44,355 nucleotides of DNA from Ignavibacteria bacterium (GCA_030693705.1 JAUYAB010000109.1:1-44355), one strand, 5' to 3'; positions 17,114 through 27,245 are shown, counted from the stretch's first letter. Notes: generated by a model from the letters alone, not told the origin. Numbers and translations are program-made.

Positions 17114-18790
17114 TTAAATTTTTACTTGTATTGAAAAAATTGTAGTCACATAAAAATCGCTATACCGAAGCAGATCATGCTGCTGCGGATAATTGGCGTA
17201 AATAGCTTGCGCTAATAATTTAATTTCGTTATACGGTTCGTAGTAAATATCTACAGAAGTTCTATGAAATATTTGTTTTACGCCATCTAAATATTTAACC
17301 ACTTCCGCATCTCCGTTCCGATGCCCGATGGAGATATCACCTCCGACATTCTTAATTATGTTTCCTTGCTCGTCCAAATAATTTGCTCCATGCAAAGTGT
17401 AGCTAAACGAAAAAGACGCTTCAAATCGGTGTGATAATCTATAATTTATTTTTGAAAAGAACAATTCACTATTTGGTGCGAGAACTGACGATAAACCGTA
17501 ACCGAAATTGGTAAAACTGTTATTTGGTAAACGATGTGTGAAGACATAAGGTTCAACTCGAGTATATTCAAAATGGAAATCAATTGGAATAATATCATAA
17601 AGATTATAGGACGAGAATCCCACATCCCACAAGGTTTGGTTGCCAAACCAGCCGGTTCCGATTTTCCCATAATTAATATCGTCTAAAAGAAGCGTTGCAA
17701 AAAGTTTTAATCCTTTGATGGAGCGATTTTCCAAATCAAAAAAGATCATTGCATTATCCCGGTCCCGGTTGTTGTGTTCAACAGATTTATAAAAATTAAA
17801 TGGATTTAGATACGAGAATTCCATCGGTCGGTCGCCATAAATAATTATTTCTCCGGCGCCTAAGGTTAAATTATCCGTAAGATTAAAGCCTAAACGATGG
17901 TATGCCATGTATTTTTCTTTTAGAACATTTGCTCCACCGGTTATTGTATCACCGGCAAAAGAACTTTGCCCCAACATCTTTCCGTGAAATGAAAAGAACG
18001 AAAATATTCCGTAATTGAACTGAAGCTGCAAGTAATCAAACTTTGGGCTGTGATCCGAAAGCAAAACTTTATTCTCTCCGTAACCAAGCAATAACCGGTC
18101 TCTACCCAATTTCAAATTGATCCAATCAAAATCAAGTGAAAGGTGTCCTTCATTGTCATCAAAGAAGGTTTGTTCTGGTGTCTCATTAAATTTATAATTG
18201 TATTGCAATTCTTTTTTCTGTAAGGCAGCCCATTTACTTCCCATCGAAAATCCGTTGGAGCCTTGAATGTAAAATCCAAAAGTGTTCATCAAAGTTCCAC
18301 GAATAATTCCTCCAGCATTAAGTAATTTACCAGTTATGTTGCTTAAATATGCTTGATTGTTATAGATGAAATCACCATCGGCAGTCACGTTGATAAATAT
18401 ATTTCCTTTGTTCCCGGAATTGAAGTATAAGAATTTTTCTTTTTGAGACAAAGGATCGTATTTCTCGCCATCAATTAGTGATTGATAACTATATGTAGTT
18501 TCAAACATCTCCAAACTAAATTCCGATCTTAGATCAAGTAGGATGTTTCTGTCAACTGAATTGAGCTCATTATTTACTAACTCGACCTGTTTTAAGAAGC
18601 CGGCAATAGCTTTTCGCGTTTTCGGTTTTTGAAAAGAATCATAATCTTTTATAAAATGAAGTGCATCCATTCTTTCGAGAAAAGAATAAACGGGATTTGC
18701 AACCGGGACATATTCTGCTTGCGAGAAGACAAAAACCGGCATCAACAAAAAAAGTATTAAAAATATTTTTCTCAACGGACTTCTTCCCAT
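17114..18790 (-). CDS. Wzi-like capsule-assembly outer-membrane beta-barrel protein
   Basis: This 558-residue protein has a signal peptide ending near FSQA and the opening typical of the Bacteroidetes/Chlorobi Wzi-like family (EYVPVANPVYSFLERMDAL). The rest is dense in alternating aromatic/polar beta strands, for example YNYKFNETPEQTFFDD and FDWINLKLGRDRLLLG, as in an outer-membrane barrel. Wzi proteins bind group-1 capsule at the cell surface; a surface-polysaccharide role is inferred. The upstream neighbour is a glycosyltransferase whose 3' end overlaps it by 19 bases, which fits a polysaccharide function. Confidence 0.7.
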   Translation of the reverse strand: MGRSPLRKIFLILFLLMPVFVFSQAEYVPVANPVYSFLERMDALHFIKDYDSFQKPKTRKAIAGFLKQVELVNNELNSVDRNILLDLRSEFSLEMFETTYSYQSLIDGEKYDPLSQKEKFLYFNSGNKGNIFINVTADGDFIYNNQAYLSNITGKLLNAGGIIRGTLMNTFGFYIQGSNGFSMGSKWAALQKKELQYNYKFNETPEQTFFDDNEGHLSLDFDWINLKLGRDRLLLGYGENKVLLSDHSPKFDYLQLQFNYGIFSFFSFHGKMLGQSSFAGDTITGGANVLKEKYMAYHRLGFNLTDNLTLGAGEIIIYGDRPMEFSYLNPFNFYKSVEHNNRDRDNAMIFFDLENRSIKGLKLFATLLLDDINYGKIGTGWFGNQTLWDVGFSSYNLYDIIPIDFHFEYTRVEPYVFTHRLPNNSFTNFGYGLSSVLAPNSELFFSKINYRLSHRFEASFSFSYTLHGANYLDEQGNIIKNVGGDISIGHRNGDAEVVKYLDGVKQIFHRTSVDIYYEPYNEIKLLAQAIYANYPQQHDLLRYSDFYVTTIFSIQVKI

Positions 18791-19500
18791 TCTCTTGAAA
18801 TTGATTTTTTTCTAAGCACAATAGAACTTGAATTTTTCAGCCACATCATCGATACGGTAAAATATCCATAACGCCTAAACCTTCGCGGTGATTCAAAAAC
18901 CAATAATTCATCTGTAAGGAGAATTTTACCGATCTTCTTAATTCTTTTGAATAGATCGAAGTCTTCTCCGGCGGCTAATTTTTCATCATATCCGTTAAGC
19001 TGATTGAAGATATCTTTTCGGATAACCTGGCATTCACCACGCCCGGTTCCCATTCCTAAAAAATTCAACATATGAAAATAGTAATAATAAAATCCATGAT
19101 AGAGCCTGTCTGAAAATATTTCTTCTTCAGGGAACACTTTTACATGCCCGCCAACCGCGAGGTAAGAAGATGTGTAGATATTATCTTCTAAAAAATTAAA
19201 AAACTTTTTAACATTAGCAAGACGCACATCGGCATTAAGAAAAATAAGCCACTCACCTTCTGCTTTCTTTGCCCCTTTGTTTCTGCCAGCTGATATGTTT
19301 TCTTTTATGGGAAATTCATGTTTAATAAAAGTACACTTAAACTTTTCGGCAATATCTTGAGTACTATCTTTGCTCCCTCCATCAGAAATAATAATTTCAT
19401 ATTCATTACCCTTCAATTGAATTTCTGAAGTTAACTGTTCCAGGATTTGTGGCAACAGTTTTTCTTCATTGAGTGTCGGGATAATAATACTATACTTCAA
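18772..19500 (-). CDS. Family 2 glycosyltransferase
   Basis: This 242-residue GT-A fold enzyme has no membrane segments. It shows the GT2 start YSIIIPTLNEEKLL, the nucleotide-binding strand IIISDGGSKDST (37-47), ISAGRNKGAKKAEGEWLIFL and a DXD-like Asp91 (NADV). The start codon is TTG at 19500: an in-frame stop lies two codons upstream and AGGTGA is well placed before it. It overlaps the Wzi-like gene by 19 bases, so the two probably act together on a surface glycan. Donor and acceptor are unknown. Confidence 0.85.
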   Translation of the reverse strand: MKYSIIIPTLNEEKLLPQILEQLTSEIQLKGNEYEIIISDGGSKDSTQDIAEKFKCTFIKHEFPIKENISAGRNKGAKKAEGEWLIFLNADVRLANVKKFFNFLEDNIYTSSYLAVGGHVKVFPEEEIFSDRLYHGFYYYYFHMLNFLGMGTGRGECQVIRKDIFNQLNGYDEKLAAGEDFDLFKRIKKIGKILLTDELLVFESPRRFRRYGYFTVSMMWLKNSSSIVLRKKSISREWEEVR

Positions 19501-19507
19501 TATTCAC

Positions 19508-20467
19508 CTAATAAGTAAGACCAAAGAAAACTACATTGTGCGTTAATCGAATTCCCGGCATTGGAAAATGAAAATAGTTAAGTGTGTTTTTTACAAACTG
19601 CCAGTACTTTCCATAAAGCGGAATTGTTTCAGCGTCCAAATCCAATGCGAGATAAAAATCGCGTTGGCCGCCGCCGCTTCCATCCAGATTTTTAACGCCC
19701 ATACCAACGGCAACACAAAGAAACTCCGGCCAATATTCAGATACTTTCTTCGGTAACATATTTTTTAACCGCAGAGACAACCAAAATTTTTGTCCGGCGT
19801 AGTCGTCAATAATAATATGGGTCTGTCCGCTTACTTCATTTACTTTGTTAAGGTCCGCGGGATAATAACTAAACTTAAATTTAAAGTTATTTAAGTAAGG
19901 ATAATAATATTGAAACACCGGGAATGAAGCTCCTAATAAATCGCATGTTGCATCACCGGGACTAAAACCCCATTGCGGACCAAAACCATCCTGCACTTCT
20001 ACAAATAATTGAAATGATAATGCAAGGGCTGAAGAGTACCAGGTATTCGCTTCGGCTTGAACGTTCGCTCCTTCCAGGCTTGCTGAAAAAGCATGAGCAA
20101 TTATTCCCGTTCCATAAAAATGTCCGATCTTATCAATCCATAGAGCATATTCCCAATCATTTAGAATGCGGAATTTTACTCGTTGTTCTTTCCACCAGGC
20201 ATTTTGCTGATAAACCATAATTCCGTAAGCGGAACCGAGTACTCCAATTCCAATACCACCCAGCAAGGTGTAATTTATTTCTGTTTCAAGCGGATCAACT
20301 TTAGGAGGCAATTCGCTCAACAGTTGTAATGCAATATTCCTTCTTTCAAGTTGAAAAGATTTTTGTTCCAATTGGATTGTACTCGGAATTGAATCAGTTA
20401 CTTGCGACAGATTGAGACTCAATGGCAATAAGACCATCAAGCTAAGAGTTCTAATTTTATTCAGCAT
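19508..20467 (-). CDS. DUF2279 family envelope protein
   Basis: This 319-residue protein has an N-terminal signal sequence (LSLMVLLPLSLNL). Its central motifs match DUF2279/YfiM-like proteins: ILNDWEYALWIDKIGHFYGTG and EVQDGFGPQWGFSPGDATCD, with the conserved Trp/Asp-Lys-Gly-His and Gly-Asp elements. Aromatic, strand-like segments dominate the C-terminal third. A lipoprotein Cys is not evident. The function is unknown. It sits 7 bases before the glycosyltransferase start and 8 bases after lysS. Confidence 0.75.
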   Translation of the reverse strand: MLNKIRTLSLMVLLPLSLNLSQVTDSIPSTIQLEQKSFQLERRNIALQLLSELPPKVDPLETEINYTLLGGIGIGVLGSAYGIMVYQQNAWWKEQRVKFRILNDWEYALWIDKIGHFYGTGIIAHAFSASLEGANVQAEANTWYSSALALSFQLFVEVQDGFGPQWGFSPGDATCDLLGASFPVFQYYYPYLNNFKFKFSYYPADLNKVNEVSGQTHIIIDDYAGQKFWLSLRLKNMLPKKVSEYWPEFLCVAVGMGVKNLDGSGGGQRDFYLALDLDAETIPLYGKYWQFVKNTLNYFHFPMPGIRLTHNVVFFGLTY

Positions 20468-20474
20468 CGATTAA

Positions 20475-21980
20475 CTATTTCTCAGGTTTCATCTGTGGAA
20501 AAAACAAAACATCACGGATGGAAACTTGGTTTGTAAGTAACATTACTAATCTATCGATCCCAACTCCTAAACCTGCAGTTGGAGGCATACCATATTCAAG
20601 AGCGCGGATAAAATCTTCATCATAAGTCTGCGCTTCATCATCACCGGCTTCGCGGGCTTTCACCTGATCTTCAAATCTCGCTTTTTGATCAATCGGATCA
20701 TTCAACTCGCTGAACGCATTACAAATTTCTTTTCCGGCAACAAAGCCTTCAAATCGTTCTACAAGTCCCGGGATTGAACGGTGTTTTTTTGCGAGCGGAG
20801 AAGTTTCAACCGGATAATCAATTAAGAATGTCGGTTGTATCAATGAATCCTGGATCAGCACTTCAAAAATTCCATCAATTATTTTACCGCGACTTTCTTT
20901 TCCGGTTATTTCTAATCCATATTTTCGCGCTGCGGATGTTAATGCTGCATCATCAACCGAAAGAACATCTAACCCGGTTTTTTCTTTAATTGAATTAACC
21001 ATTGAAACGCGATTCCACGGCGGTTTAAAGTCGATCATTTTATCATCAAACTGAAACTCTGTTTTTCCGAAAACTTGCATACATAATTCTGAGATCATCG
21101 TTTCAACAAATTGCATCATCCATTCATAATCTTTGTAGGCAACATACACTTCCATCATAGTGAATTCTGGATTGTGTGTCTTGTCCATTCCTTCGTTTCT
21201 GAAATCTTTGGAGATTTCGTACACGCCGTCAAATCCGCCAACGATTAGACGCTTTAGATAAAGCTCGTCAGCGATGCGAAGATAAAGAGGAATATCCAAC
21301 GCATTGTGATGTGTAACGAATGGGCGCGCTGAGGCTCCGCCGTAAAGTCCTTGCAGAACGGGAGTCTCAACTTCAAGAATATTTTGTTTATCAAGAAAAG
21401 CGCGGATAAAGGAAATAATTTTACTTCTCAGAATAAAAACATCTTTTACTTCCGGATTAACAATAAGATCAACGTAACGCTGTCTGTAACGCAATTCCTT
21501 ATCAACAAACTGATCATGAACGGTTTTGTTTCCATTCTCATCAATAACTTCTTTTGCAATCGGAATCGGACGAAGAGATTTGGTGAGCAACACGAGTTCT
21601 TTGCAATGAACAGAAATTTCTCCGGTTCTTGTTTTAAAGACAAAACCTTTCACGCCAATAATATCGCCAATATCAAAAAGTTTAAAATTATCATATGCTT
21701 CAGTTATCTCATCGCGCTTAAGATAAATTTGAATCCTTCCCTTAACATCTTGAATTGTTGCGAATGAAGCTTTTCCCATTCTGCGGATTGCCATTATTCT
21801 TCCGGACACGGAAACATTTTTTTCAGTTCCTTCTTCAAAAGTATTTTTTATATCGGCAGAATAATCAGTTCTCTCGAAGCTGTAGGCAAATGCGTTTACG
21901 CCTCTTGCTTTTAATTCCGTCAACTCTTCAAATCTTCTTTTGATCAGTTCATTTATATCTTCAATTATCGGTTGATCCAT
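20475..21980 (-). CDS. lysS: Lysyl-tRNA synthetase, class II
   Basis: This 501-residue enzyme charges tRNA-Lys. The N-terminal OB-fold anticodon-binding domain covers about 50-165 ([19 protein letters not shown]). Class II motif 2 reads [20 protein letters not shown], and motif 3 is [14 protein letters not shown] near the C-terminus. The ATG at 21980 has a GGAG ribosome-binding site. It lies 10 bases after dacB. Confidence 0.97.
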   Translation of the reverse strand: MDQPIIEDINELIKRRFEELTELKARGVNAFAYSFERTDYSADIKNTFEEGTEKNVSVSGRIMAIRRMGKASFATIQDVKGRIQIYLKRDEITEAYDNFKLFDIGDIIGVKGFVFKTRTGEISVHCKELVLLTKSLRPIPIAKEVIDENGNKTVHDQFVDKELRYRQRYVDLIVNPEVKDVFILRSKIISFIRAFLDKQNILEVETPVLQGLYGGASARPFVTHHNALDIPLYLRIADELYLKRLIVGGFDGVYEISKDFRNEGMDKTHNPEFTMMEVYVAYKDYEWMMQFVETMISELCMQVFGKTEFQFDDKMIDFKPPWNRVSMVNSIKEKTGLDVLSVDDAALTSAARKYGLEITGKESRGKIIDGIFEVLIQDSLIQPTFLIDYPVETSPLAKKHRSIPGLVERFEGFVAGKEICNAFSELNDPIDQKARFEDQVKAREAGDDEAQTYDEDFIRALEYGMPPTAGLGVGIDRLVMLLTNQVSIRDVLFFPQMKPEK

Positions 21981-21990
21981 TTTTTCTCCG

Positions 21991-23490
21991 TTATTTCCTT
22001 TTAAAATTTGCTAAGCGAATACAGACGAGATCCTGTAGATTGTCTGCAAGTACAACAGGAACTGTAAAGTTATTTGCGATCATAGAAAATGCTACCGGTT
22101 CTTTATCGCCCGTAAAAATATATCCCGAAATACTTCTCACTCCGTTGATATAGCCGGTTTTTGCTCTTACATTATTTTGCGCCCTGGTTTTTCTCACTCG
22201 GTTTGCCATTGTTCCATCAACTCCTCCAACAGGAAGCGAATTATAGTAATAAGTGAATACCTCGCTCTTGTACATGTAATTCAAAAGCACAGTTATTTGT
22301 ATTGGCGAAATTAAATTTAACCGCGATAAACCGGAACCATCTACCATTTCCATGTTGTCGGTATTTATGCCGATGTCATTTAAAGTTGATTTCACAACTT
22401 CAATTCCGCGTGCGGCACTTCCGTAACCTTTCTTTTCATATCCGATAGTCTTTAACAATTGTTCAGCATAAAAATTCTGACTGTTTTTGTTCAGCACCTT
22501 GATGATGTCTTTTAAAAAAACGGAATGATGCGTAAATTGTAACTTGGCACTTGTGTAATCAGTTACGCGTGTTATGTCATCAATATCTGAAGCAAATCCC
22601 GATACTGTAATTCCCTTTTGTTCCAAAATATCTTTTAAGGTAACAACAAAATATTGTGTAGGATTATTTATTGTTGCGTAAACTTTTAGTGAATCATCAC
22701 CTTCTCTTATCGATCCGAAAACAGAAATAATATTTGTACCCCGTTCACGGAATATTTTAACATTTGTTGCCGAATCCTTTCCAACCGTTGTAACTTTATT
22801 TAGAATAATCGCATACTTAGATTCAGGAGAAATAGTTAACAAACCGAGCTCTCCTCTTCTGCCCGGTTTAACAATAATATCAATACAATTGTCGTTGAAT
22901 GAAAGTGCCCCGGATGGAGCTGCAAACCAGTCTGATTCATAATCCCATGCCCATCCTTCGCCTAGACTTACATCATCAAATGCGTTGTCATCACCTAAAA
23001 TATTGCCATGAATTTCATCTATACCTAAGGTTAATAAAGTATCAGCCCAATCGCGGAAAATCTTAGTCATATCATCATTGTTAAATCTTCCGGAAATTGT
23101 TGGATCGCCAAAACCACGTATGATCAAATCACCATTAAGAATTGAACCATCAAGCGCCCCGGTCGAATAAATTTCCGTCTTGAAGCGGTACATAGGTCCG
23201 AGTGTAAGTAAACCAACCGCGCTCGTAACAAGTTTCTGATTAGACGCCGGCATAAAAAGTTTGTTCTCATTCTTTTTATAGAAATATTCACCGGTTACCA
23301 ACGATTGGATAGAAACACCCCAATTTGCGTTATTAAAATTAGGGTCATCAAAAATATCTTCAATTTGTTCTGCAAACTCCGTAACGGTAGTAATTGAATA
23401 CTTGGGAACGGTATCAAGCCTTACTTCCTGCGCCAAAGTAAGCGTTGATACGCATAAAATAAGAGCACAGATTTTAATTCTTTTTAGCAT
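21991..23490 (-). CDS. dacB: D-alanyl-D-alanine carboxypeptidase/endopeptidase, PBP4 type (S13)
   Basis: This periplasmic penicillin-binding protein (499 residues) trims or cuts peptidoglycan stem peptides. The signal peptide runs to about TLTLAQ. The serine-peptidase motifs are SxxK (MPASNQKLV, Ser83-Lys86), SxN ([12 protein letters not shown]) and KTG ([10 protein letters not shown]). The large insertion between SxxK and SxN is typical of S13 enzymes. The ATG at 23490 is chosen over 23517 because GAGGAGG lies upstream of it, whereas the earlier ATG has none. The gene overlaps rluB by 17 bases. Confidence 0.93.
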   Translation of the reverse strand: MLKRIKICALILCVSTLTLAQEVRLDTVPKYSITTVTEFAEQIEDIFDDPNFNNANWGVSIQSLVTGEYFYKKNENKLFMPASNQKLVTSAVGLLTLGPMYRFKTEIYSTGALDGSILNGDLIIRGFGDPTISGRFNNDDMTKIFRDWADTLLTLGIDEIHGNILGDDNAFDDVSLGEGWAWDYESDWFAAPSGALSFNDNCIDIIVKPGRRGELGLLTISPESKYAIILNKVTTVGKDSATNVKIFRERGTNIISVFGSIREGDDSLKVYATINNPTQYFVVTLKDILEQKGITVSGFASDIDDITRVTDYTSAKLQFTHHSVFLKDIIKVLNKNSQNFYAEQLLKTIGYEKKGYGSAARGIEVVKSTLNDIGINTDNMEMVDGSGLSRLNLISPIQITVLLNYMYKSEVFTYYYNSLPVGGVDGTMANRVRKTRAQNNVRAKTGYINGVRSISGYIFTGDKEPVAFSMIANNFTVPVVLADNLQDLVCIRLANFKRK

Positions 23491-24196
23491 ATTCTTTATA
23501 AACCTCCTCAATTTCATTTTCAGTTACCAAACGGTATGCGCCCACCGGAATTTTTTTATGCGAAAACACTCCGTAATTAGTTCTATCAAGAGAATTTACA
23601 AAGTATCCGGCGGCGGCAAACATTTTTTTTACAAAGTGATTTCGACCTTCTACAGTAACAACTTTCACTAAGGTCGGATCTTTCTTTTGAATTTCGATGG
23701 AAACAAACTTTCCTTTTTTGCCATCGATGTAAAATCCCTTTAAGAATTTTGCTTCATCCTCAAGCTTTAACGGCTTGTTTATTCTGGCTTCATATTCCCT
23801 TGGAATTTTATTTTTAGGATGAGCTAAAAAGTTTGAGAAATCTCCATCGTTCGTTAAAAGCAAAACTCCGGTGGTGTTGTAATCCAATCTTCCGATGGGG
23901 AAAATATTTTCTTTCGTATCGATCAATTCAACAACGGTTTTTCTTCCTTTTTCATCGTTGGTAGAAGTGATATATCCTTTCGGTTTGTTCAAGAGAAAAT
24001 AAAGAAGCCTTTTAGCTTTTATCGTTTCTCCATCAAGAGCAACTTTATCTTTTGTAGGATTAATTACACATGAAAGAGTATTAACGGTTTTTCCATTAAC
24101 GGAAACTCTTCCCTGGATAATAAATTCTTCAGTTTTTCTTCGAGATGCAATTCCGCAATCACTAAGAAATTTATTCAGTCTAATCTGTTGAGTCAT
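23474..24196 (-). CDS. rluB: 23S rRNA pseudouridine synthase RluB-type
   Basis: This 240-residue protein has an N-terminal S4 RNA-binding domain (RLNKFLSDCGIASRRKTEEF, then GRVSVNGK). The RsuA/RluB catalytic domain carries the active-site Asp105 in PIGRLDYNTTGVLLLTNDG, preceded by the conserved NKPKGYITS. It probably makes a pseudouridine in 23S rRNA. RluB, RluE, RluF and RsuA differ subtly; RluB is favoured because the scpA-scpB-rluB gene order is widely conserved and is seen here. It overlaps scpB by 17 bases. Confidence 0.88.
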   Translation of the reverse strand: MTQQIRLNKFLSDCGIASRRKTEEFIIQGRVSVNGKTVNTLSCVINPTKDKVALDGETIKAKRLLYFLLNKPKGYITSTNDEKGRKTVVELIDTKENIFPIGRLDYNTTGVLLLTNDGDFSNFLAHPKNKIPREYEARINKPLKLEDEAKFLKGFYIDGKKGKFVSIEIQKKDPTLVKVVTVEGRNHFVKKMFAAAGYFVNSLDRTNYGVFSHKKIPVGAYRLVTENEIEEVYKEYAKKN

Positions 24197-24836
24197 GTTC
24201 CTCCTCCAATTCTTGTTCTAATCCGGCTTCGGCGGATTCTTCGATAGCGTTCATCATGATTTTTCTTTTCTGATCAAGGAAATCTTCATCCTGCATTATT
24301 TCTTCTATCTCTCTCGGTTTGGGTAAATCTGTTAATCTGTTTAGACCGAAGTATTTGAGAAACTCATCGGTGGTGCAGTATAGTAATGGTCTCCCAACCG
24401 TTTCGGCTCTTCCGGTTATGGAGATAAGACTTTTTTCAAGCAGTGTATTCATAATATAATCAGCATTTACGCCGCGGATCATTTCAATTTCCGGTTTGGT
24501 GATCGGCTGTTTGTAAGCAATAATAGCAAGGGTTTCAAGCGCTGATTGGCTTAATCTTCTTTTGCTTTTTTCATTTGAAAGATACCCGATGTATTTAGAG
24601 AATTCCTGTTTTGTTGAAAAAGAAAATCCGCCGGCTATCTTCATAATTATAAATGGTCGCTGCGCTTCTTCCAATTGCTGATTGATATTTGAGACCGTTT
24701 CTTCAATATCATCCGCTGTTATGGAAATTTCATCGCCATCAATTCCTTTAATAGCACGAATGATCTCTTCTATCTTTAACGGTTCATCGGAAGAAAAAAT
24801 CAACGATTCGATAATTGAGTTGTAAATACTATCCAT
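24180..24836 (-). CDS. scpB: Segregation and condensation protein B
   Basis: ScpB is the winged-helix kleisin-interacting subunit of the SMC-ScpAB condensin. The ATG at 24836 (MDSIYNSIIESLIFSSDEPL) is preferred: the longer frame would overlap scpA by 38 bases, while this start overlaps it by 8. The 218-residue protein shows the family core SQSALETLAIIAYKQPITKPEIEMIRG and GRPLLYCTTDEFLKYFGL, plus an acidic C-terminal tail. It is co-transcribed with scpA and rluB. Confidence 0.94.
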   Translation of the reverse strand: MDSIYNSIIESLIFSSDEPLKIEEIIRAIKGIDGDEISITADDIEETVSNINQQLEEAQRPFIIMKIAGGFSFSTKQEFSKYIGYLSNEKSKRRLSQSALETLAIIAYKQPITKPEIEMIRGVNADYIMNTLLEKSLISITGRAETVGRPLLYCTTDEFLKYFGLNRLTDLPKPREIEEIMQDEDFLDQKRKIMMNAIEESAEAGLEQELEEEHDSTD

Positions 24837-25551
24837 TTTTATTAATTCCGTAAACTGAAAAATCATTGGAAGAAAAGGATTCTTTTATTCCGATTTGTCC
24901 CATTTTGGCAAGCTCCAACAGAGCGATGAAGGTAACCACTATTCTTATTCGTTCGTGCATTTCGCTAACAATTTGCAGAAAAGATACTTCCTTCCCTTCG
25001 CTCAGCATTCCTAAAATAAAAACTATTTGTTCATCGATTGAAACCGATACTTTGTTAATCTCGTGAACAACTTCTTTTTTTACGTTATCCAAAGCTTTGC
25101 GGAAAGCTTTCGCAAGATCATAAACGGTAATGTTTTTTAGAAGAACGTCAAGTTCCGGCGGCGCTTCTTTTGGATCAACATCATAATAACCGCGGTAACT
25201 TATTTTCCTTTGTGCGGTTTCAAAGAAGCCAAGTTCGTCCGACATTTCTTTATATCGCTTATATTCCAAGAGGGCTTTAACAAGATCAGCGCGTGGATCG
25301 ATCTCTTCTCCCTTTTCGTCCATCTCTTTCGGAAGAAGCATTCGTACTTTTATGTGCATTAATGTTGAAGCCATCAAAATGAAATCACCTGCGACTTCAA
25401 GATCAAGCATTTTTATAAGATTGACGTAATCTAAAAATTCTTTTGTGATATAAGAAATAGGAATGTCATAGATATTCAACTCATCTCTTTTAATAAAAAA
25501 GAGAAGCAAATCAAGCGGACCTTCAAAGTGACTTAATTTAATCTTGAACAA
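24829..25551 (-). CDS. scpA: Segregation and condensation protein A (kleisin)
   Basis: ScpA is the kleisin that bridges SMC heads. The 240-residue protein starts LSHFEGPLDLLLFFIKRDELNIYDIPI, the family hallmark, has the middle MLLPKEMDEKGEEIDPR element and ends in a winged-helix region (EVSFLQIVSEM). The start codon is TTG at 25551 with AGGA overlapping the trpS stop, 6 bases away. No in-frame ATG gives a full N-terminus. Confidence 0.94.
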   Translation of the reverse strand: MFKIKLSHFEGPLDLLLFFIKRDELNIYDIPISYITKEFLDYVNLIKMLDLEVAGDFILMASTLMHIKVRMLLPKEMDEKGEEIDPRADLVKALLEYKRYKEMSDELGFFETAQRKISYRGYYDVDPKEAPPELDVLLKNITVYDLAKAFRKALDNVKKEVVHEINKVSVSIDEQIVFILGMLSEGKEVSFLQIVSEMHERIRIVVTFIALLELAKMGQIGIKESFSSNDFSVYGINKNG

Positions 25552-25553
25552 GG

Positions 25554-26540
25554 TTATCCTAATTTCATTTTTTCACGAACTTCTTGCATCGTTGCCTGAG
25601 CAACTTTTTTAGCGCGCGCTTCACCATCGGCTAAAATATTTTTAACTTCATCCTGATGAGATTCATAATATTTTCTTTTCTCTAAAATTGGAGAAATGAA
25701 TGAAGAAATATTTGCAGAGCATTTCATTTTACAATCGACACAACCCAAAGCGCCGCTTCTGCATCCCGCTTCAATTTCGGGTATTTCATTCGGAGTAAAT
25801 TTTTTATGGTAAGAAAATACTAAACAAACTTCAGGTCTTCCGGGATCATTCTTCCGCATTTTCTGCGGATCGGTTTTAGCTTTTTTTAATTTCGTTTTTA
25901 TCGTCTCTTCGTCATCGGAAAGAAGAATTGTATTGCCGAGCGATTTACTCATCTTCGCATCGCCGTCCAATCCCGAAAGTCTTGCAAATGCGGTTAATTT
26001 TGGTTCCGGTTCCGGGAAAACAACACCGTATTGATTATTAAACTTTCTTGCAATCTCTCTCGTAATTTCGATATGAGGAACTTGATCTTCACCAACTGGT
26101 ACTAAATCACCTTTATATAAAAGAATATCAGCCGCTTGTAAAACGGGATAACCGAGGTGACCATAAATAACATTTTCAATATTCAAATCTCTAACTTGAT
26201 CTTTAACAGTTGGATTTCTTTCCAACCGATTAACAGTTACAAGCATCGAAAATATCAAATGAAGTTCTGTGTGTTCTTTAATTTGAGATTGACGGAACAT
26301 TGGACTTATCACCGGATCGAGTCCCGAAGCTAACCAATCGATCAACATATCAATTGAATCCTGATAGATAGAATCAGAATTTAGATTAGTGGTTAGAACA
26401 TGATAATCAGCAATAAGATGATAATTTTCATATTCTTGCTGAAGATTTATCCAATTTTCTAAAGCGCCTACATAATGTCCAATGTGTAATTTACCGGTCG
26501 GACGCATTCCGCTTAAAATTCTTTTCTTTTTACTTTCCAC
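25554..26540 (-). CDS. trpS: Tryptophanyl-tRNA synthetase with probable Fe-S motif
   Basis: This 328-residue class I synthetase charges tRNA-Trp. Signature sequences are HIGH (19-22, in GMRPTGKLHIGHYVGAL) and KMSKS (196-200). Four cysteines, Cys239-x20-Cys260-x6-Cys267-x2-Cys270, closely follow the C-x22-C-x6-C-x2-C pattern that binds a [4Fe-4S] cluster in Thermotoga maritima TrpRS, so a cluster near the anticodon-binding domain is likely. The start is GTG at 26540. It lies 23 bases after the HNH gene. Confidence 0.95.
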   Translation of the reverse strand: MESKKKRILSGMRPTGKLHIGHYVGALENWINLQQEYENYHLIADYHVLTTNLNSDSIYQDSIDMLIDWLASGLDPVISPMFRQSQIKEHTELHLIFSMLVTVNRLERNPTVKDQVRDLNIENVIYGHLGYPVLQAADILLYKGDLVPVGEDQVPHIEITREIARKFNNQYGVVFPEPEPKLTAFARLSGLDGDAKMSKSLGNTILLSDDEETIKTKLKKAKTDPQKMRKNDPGRPEVCLVFSYHKKFTPNEIPEIEAGCRSGALGCVDCKMKCSANISSFISPILEKRKYYESHQDEVKNILADGEARAKKVAQATMQEVREKMKLG

Positions 26541-26563
26541 TTTCTACTTTCTTCTTTTAACTT

Positions 26564-27055
26564 CTAATCCATATACATGTACTGTTTCCACGAATCGTCA
26601 AGCTTTCTCACCGAATTCTTAATAAAAAGAATATGACTCGGAGTGAACGGTTTTATTAATAATTTCATATGAGCATCGTGCGGAGAACGGTCTCCTTTTT
26701 TATTGTTACACAACGTGCACGCCGCAACCAAGTTGTCCCAACTATCTGCGCCTCCCTTTGCTTTCGGAACAATGTGGTCTATGGTTAAAGGGATATCGCT
26801 TCTGCCGCAATAAGCGCACTTAAACTCATCTCTGCGTAAAATATTTTTGCGAGTTAAAACTACCTTTTTGTACGGCACAGAGATATAACTTGCAAGGCGT
26901 ATTACACTTGGCCAAGGAAAAGTCCGGTGAATTGTTCTCACCGATTTTTTTAGATCTTTGGATACTATTTCGGCTTTTCCTAGTAAAAGTAGAATTAACG
27001 CCTTCTTTATGTTGCAAATGGTTAACGGTTCATAACTTTGATTAAGTACCAGCAC
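26564..27055 (-). CDS. HNH endonuclease family protein
   Basis: This 163-residue protein starts LVLNQSYEPLTICNIKKAL, as in the widespread bacterial HNH proteins of this type. The HNH domain (about 90-135) has two CxxC zinc knuckles (CAYCG and CTLCN) around the catalytic segment TIDHIVPKAKGGADSWDN and the final NKKGDRSP. The start is GTG at 27055; the frame stays open for another 39 codons upstream but has no ATG, GTG or TTG. It is the promoter-proximal gene of the long minus-strand run. The family's cellular role is unclear (repair or restriction-like). Confidence 0.82.
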   Translation of the reverse strand: MLVLNQSYEPLTICNIKKALILLLLGKAEIVSKDLKKSVRTIHRTFPWPSVIRLASYISVPYKKVVLTRKNILRRDEFKCAYCGRSDIPLTIDHIVPKAKGGADSWDNLVAACTLCNNKKGDRSPHDAHMKLLIKPFTPSHILFIKNSVRKLDDSWKQYMYMD

Positions 27056-27245
27056 TTTTGCATTTAATTTTCCGTTCGTACGTTTTGAGGGCTCGAAGAC
27101 TTCCTCCCGTAATTTCGGGTTATTAATGTATCTTACTTTTCTTGCAAATATAATTAAAATGAAAAGTTTTTGCTAATAAATAGGTTGTATGGTATGTTTT
27201 ATTCTGTTTTTGTTGGAATGGGTCGTGCCAGCTCCGCCTTGCTTA

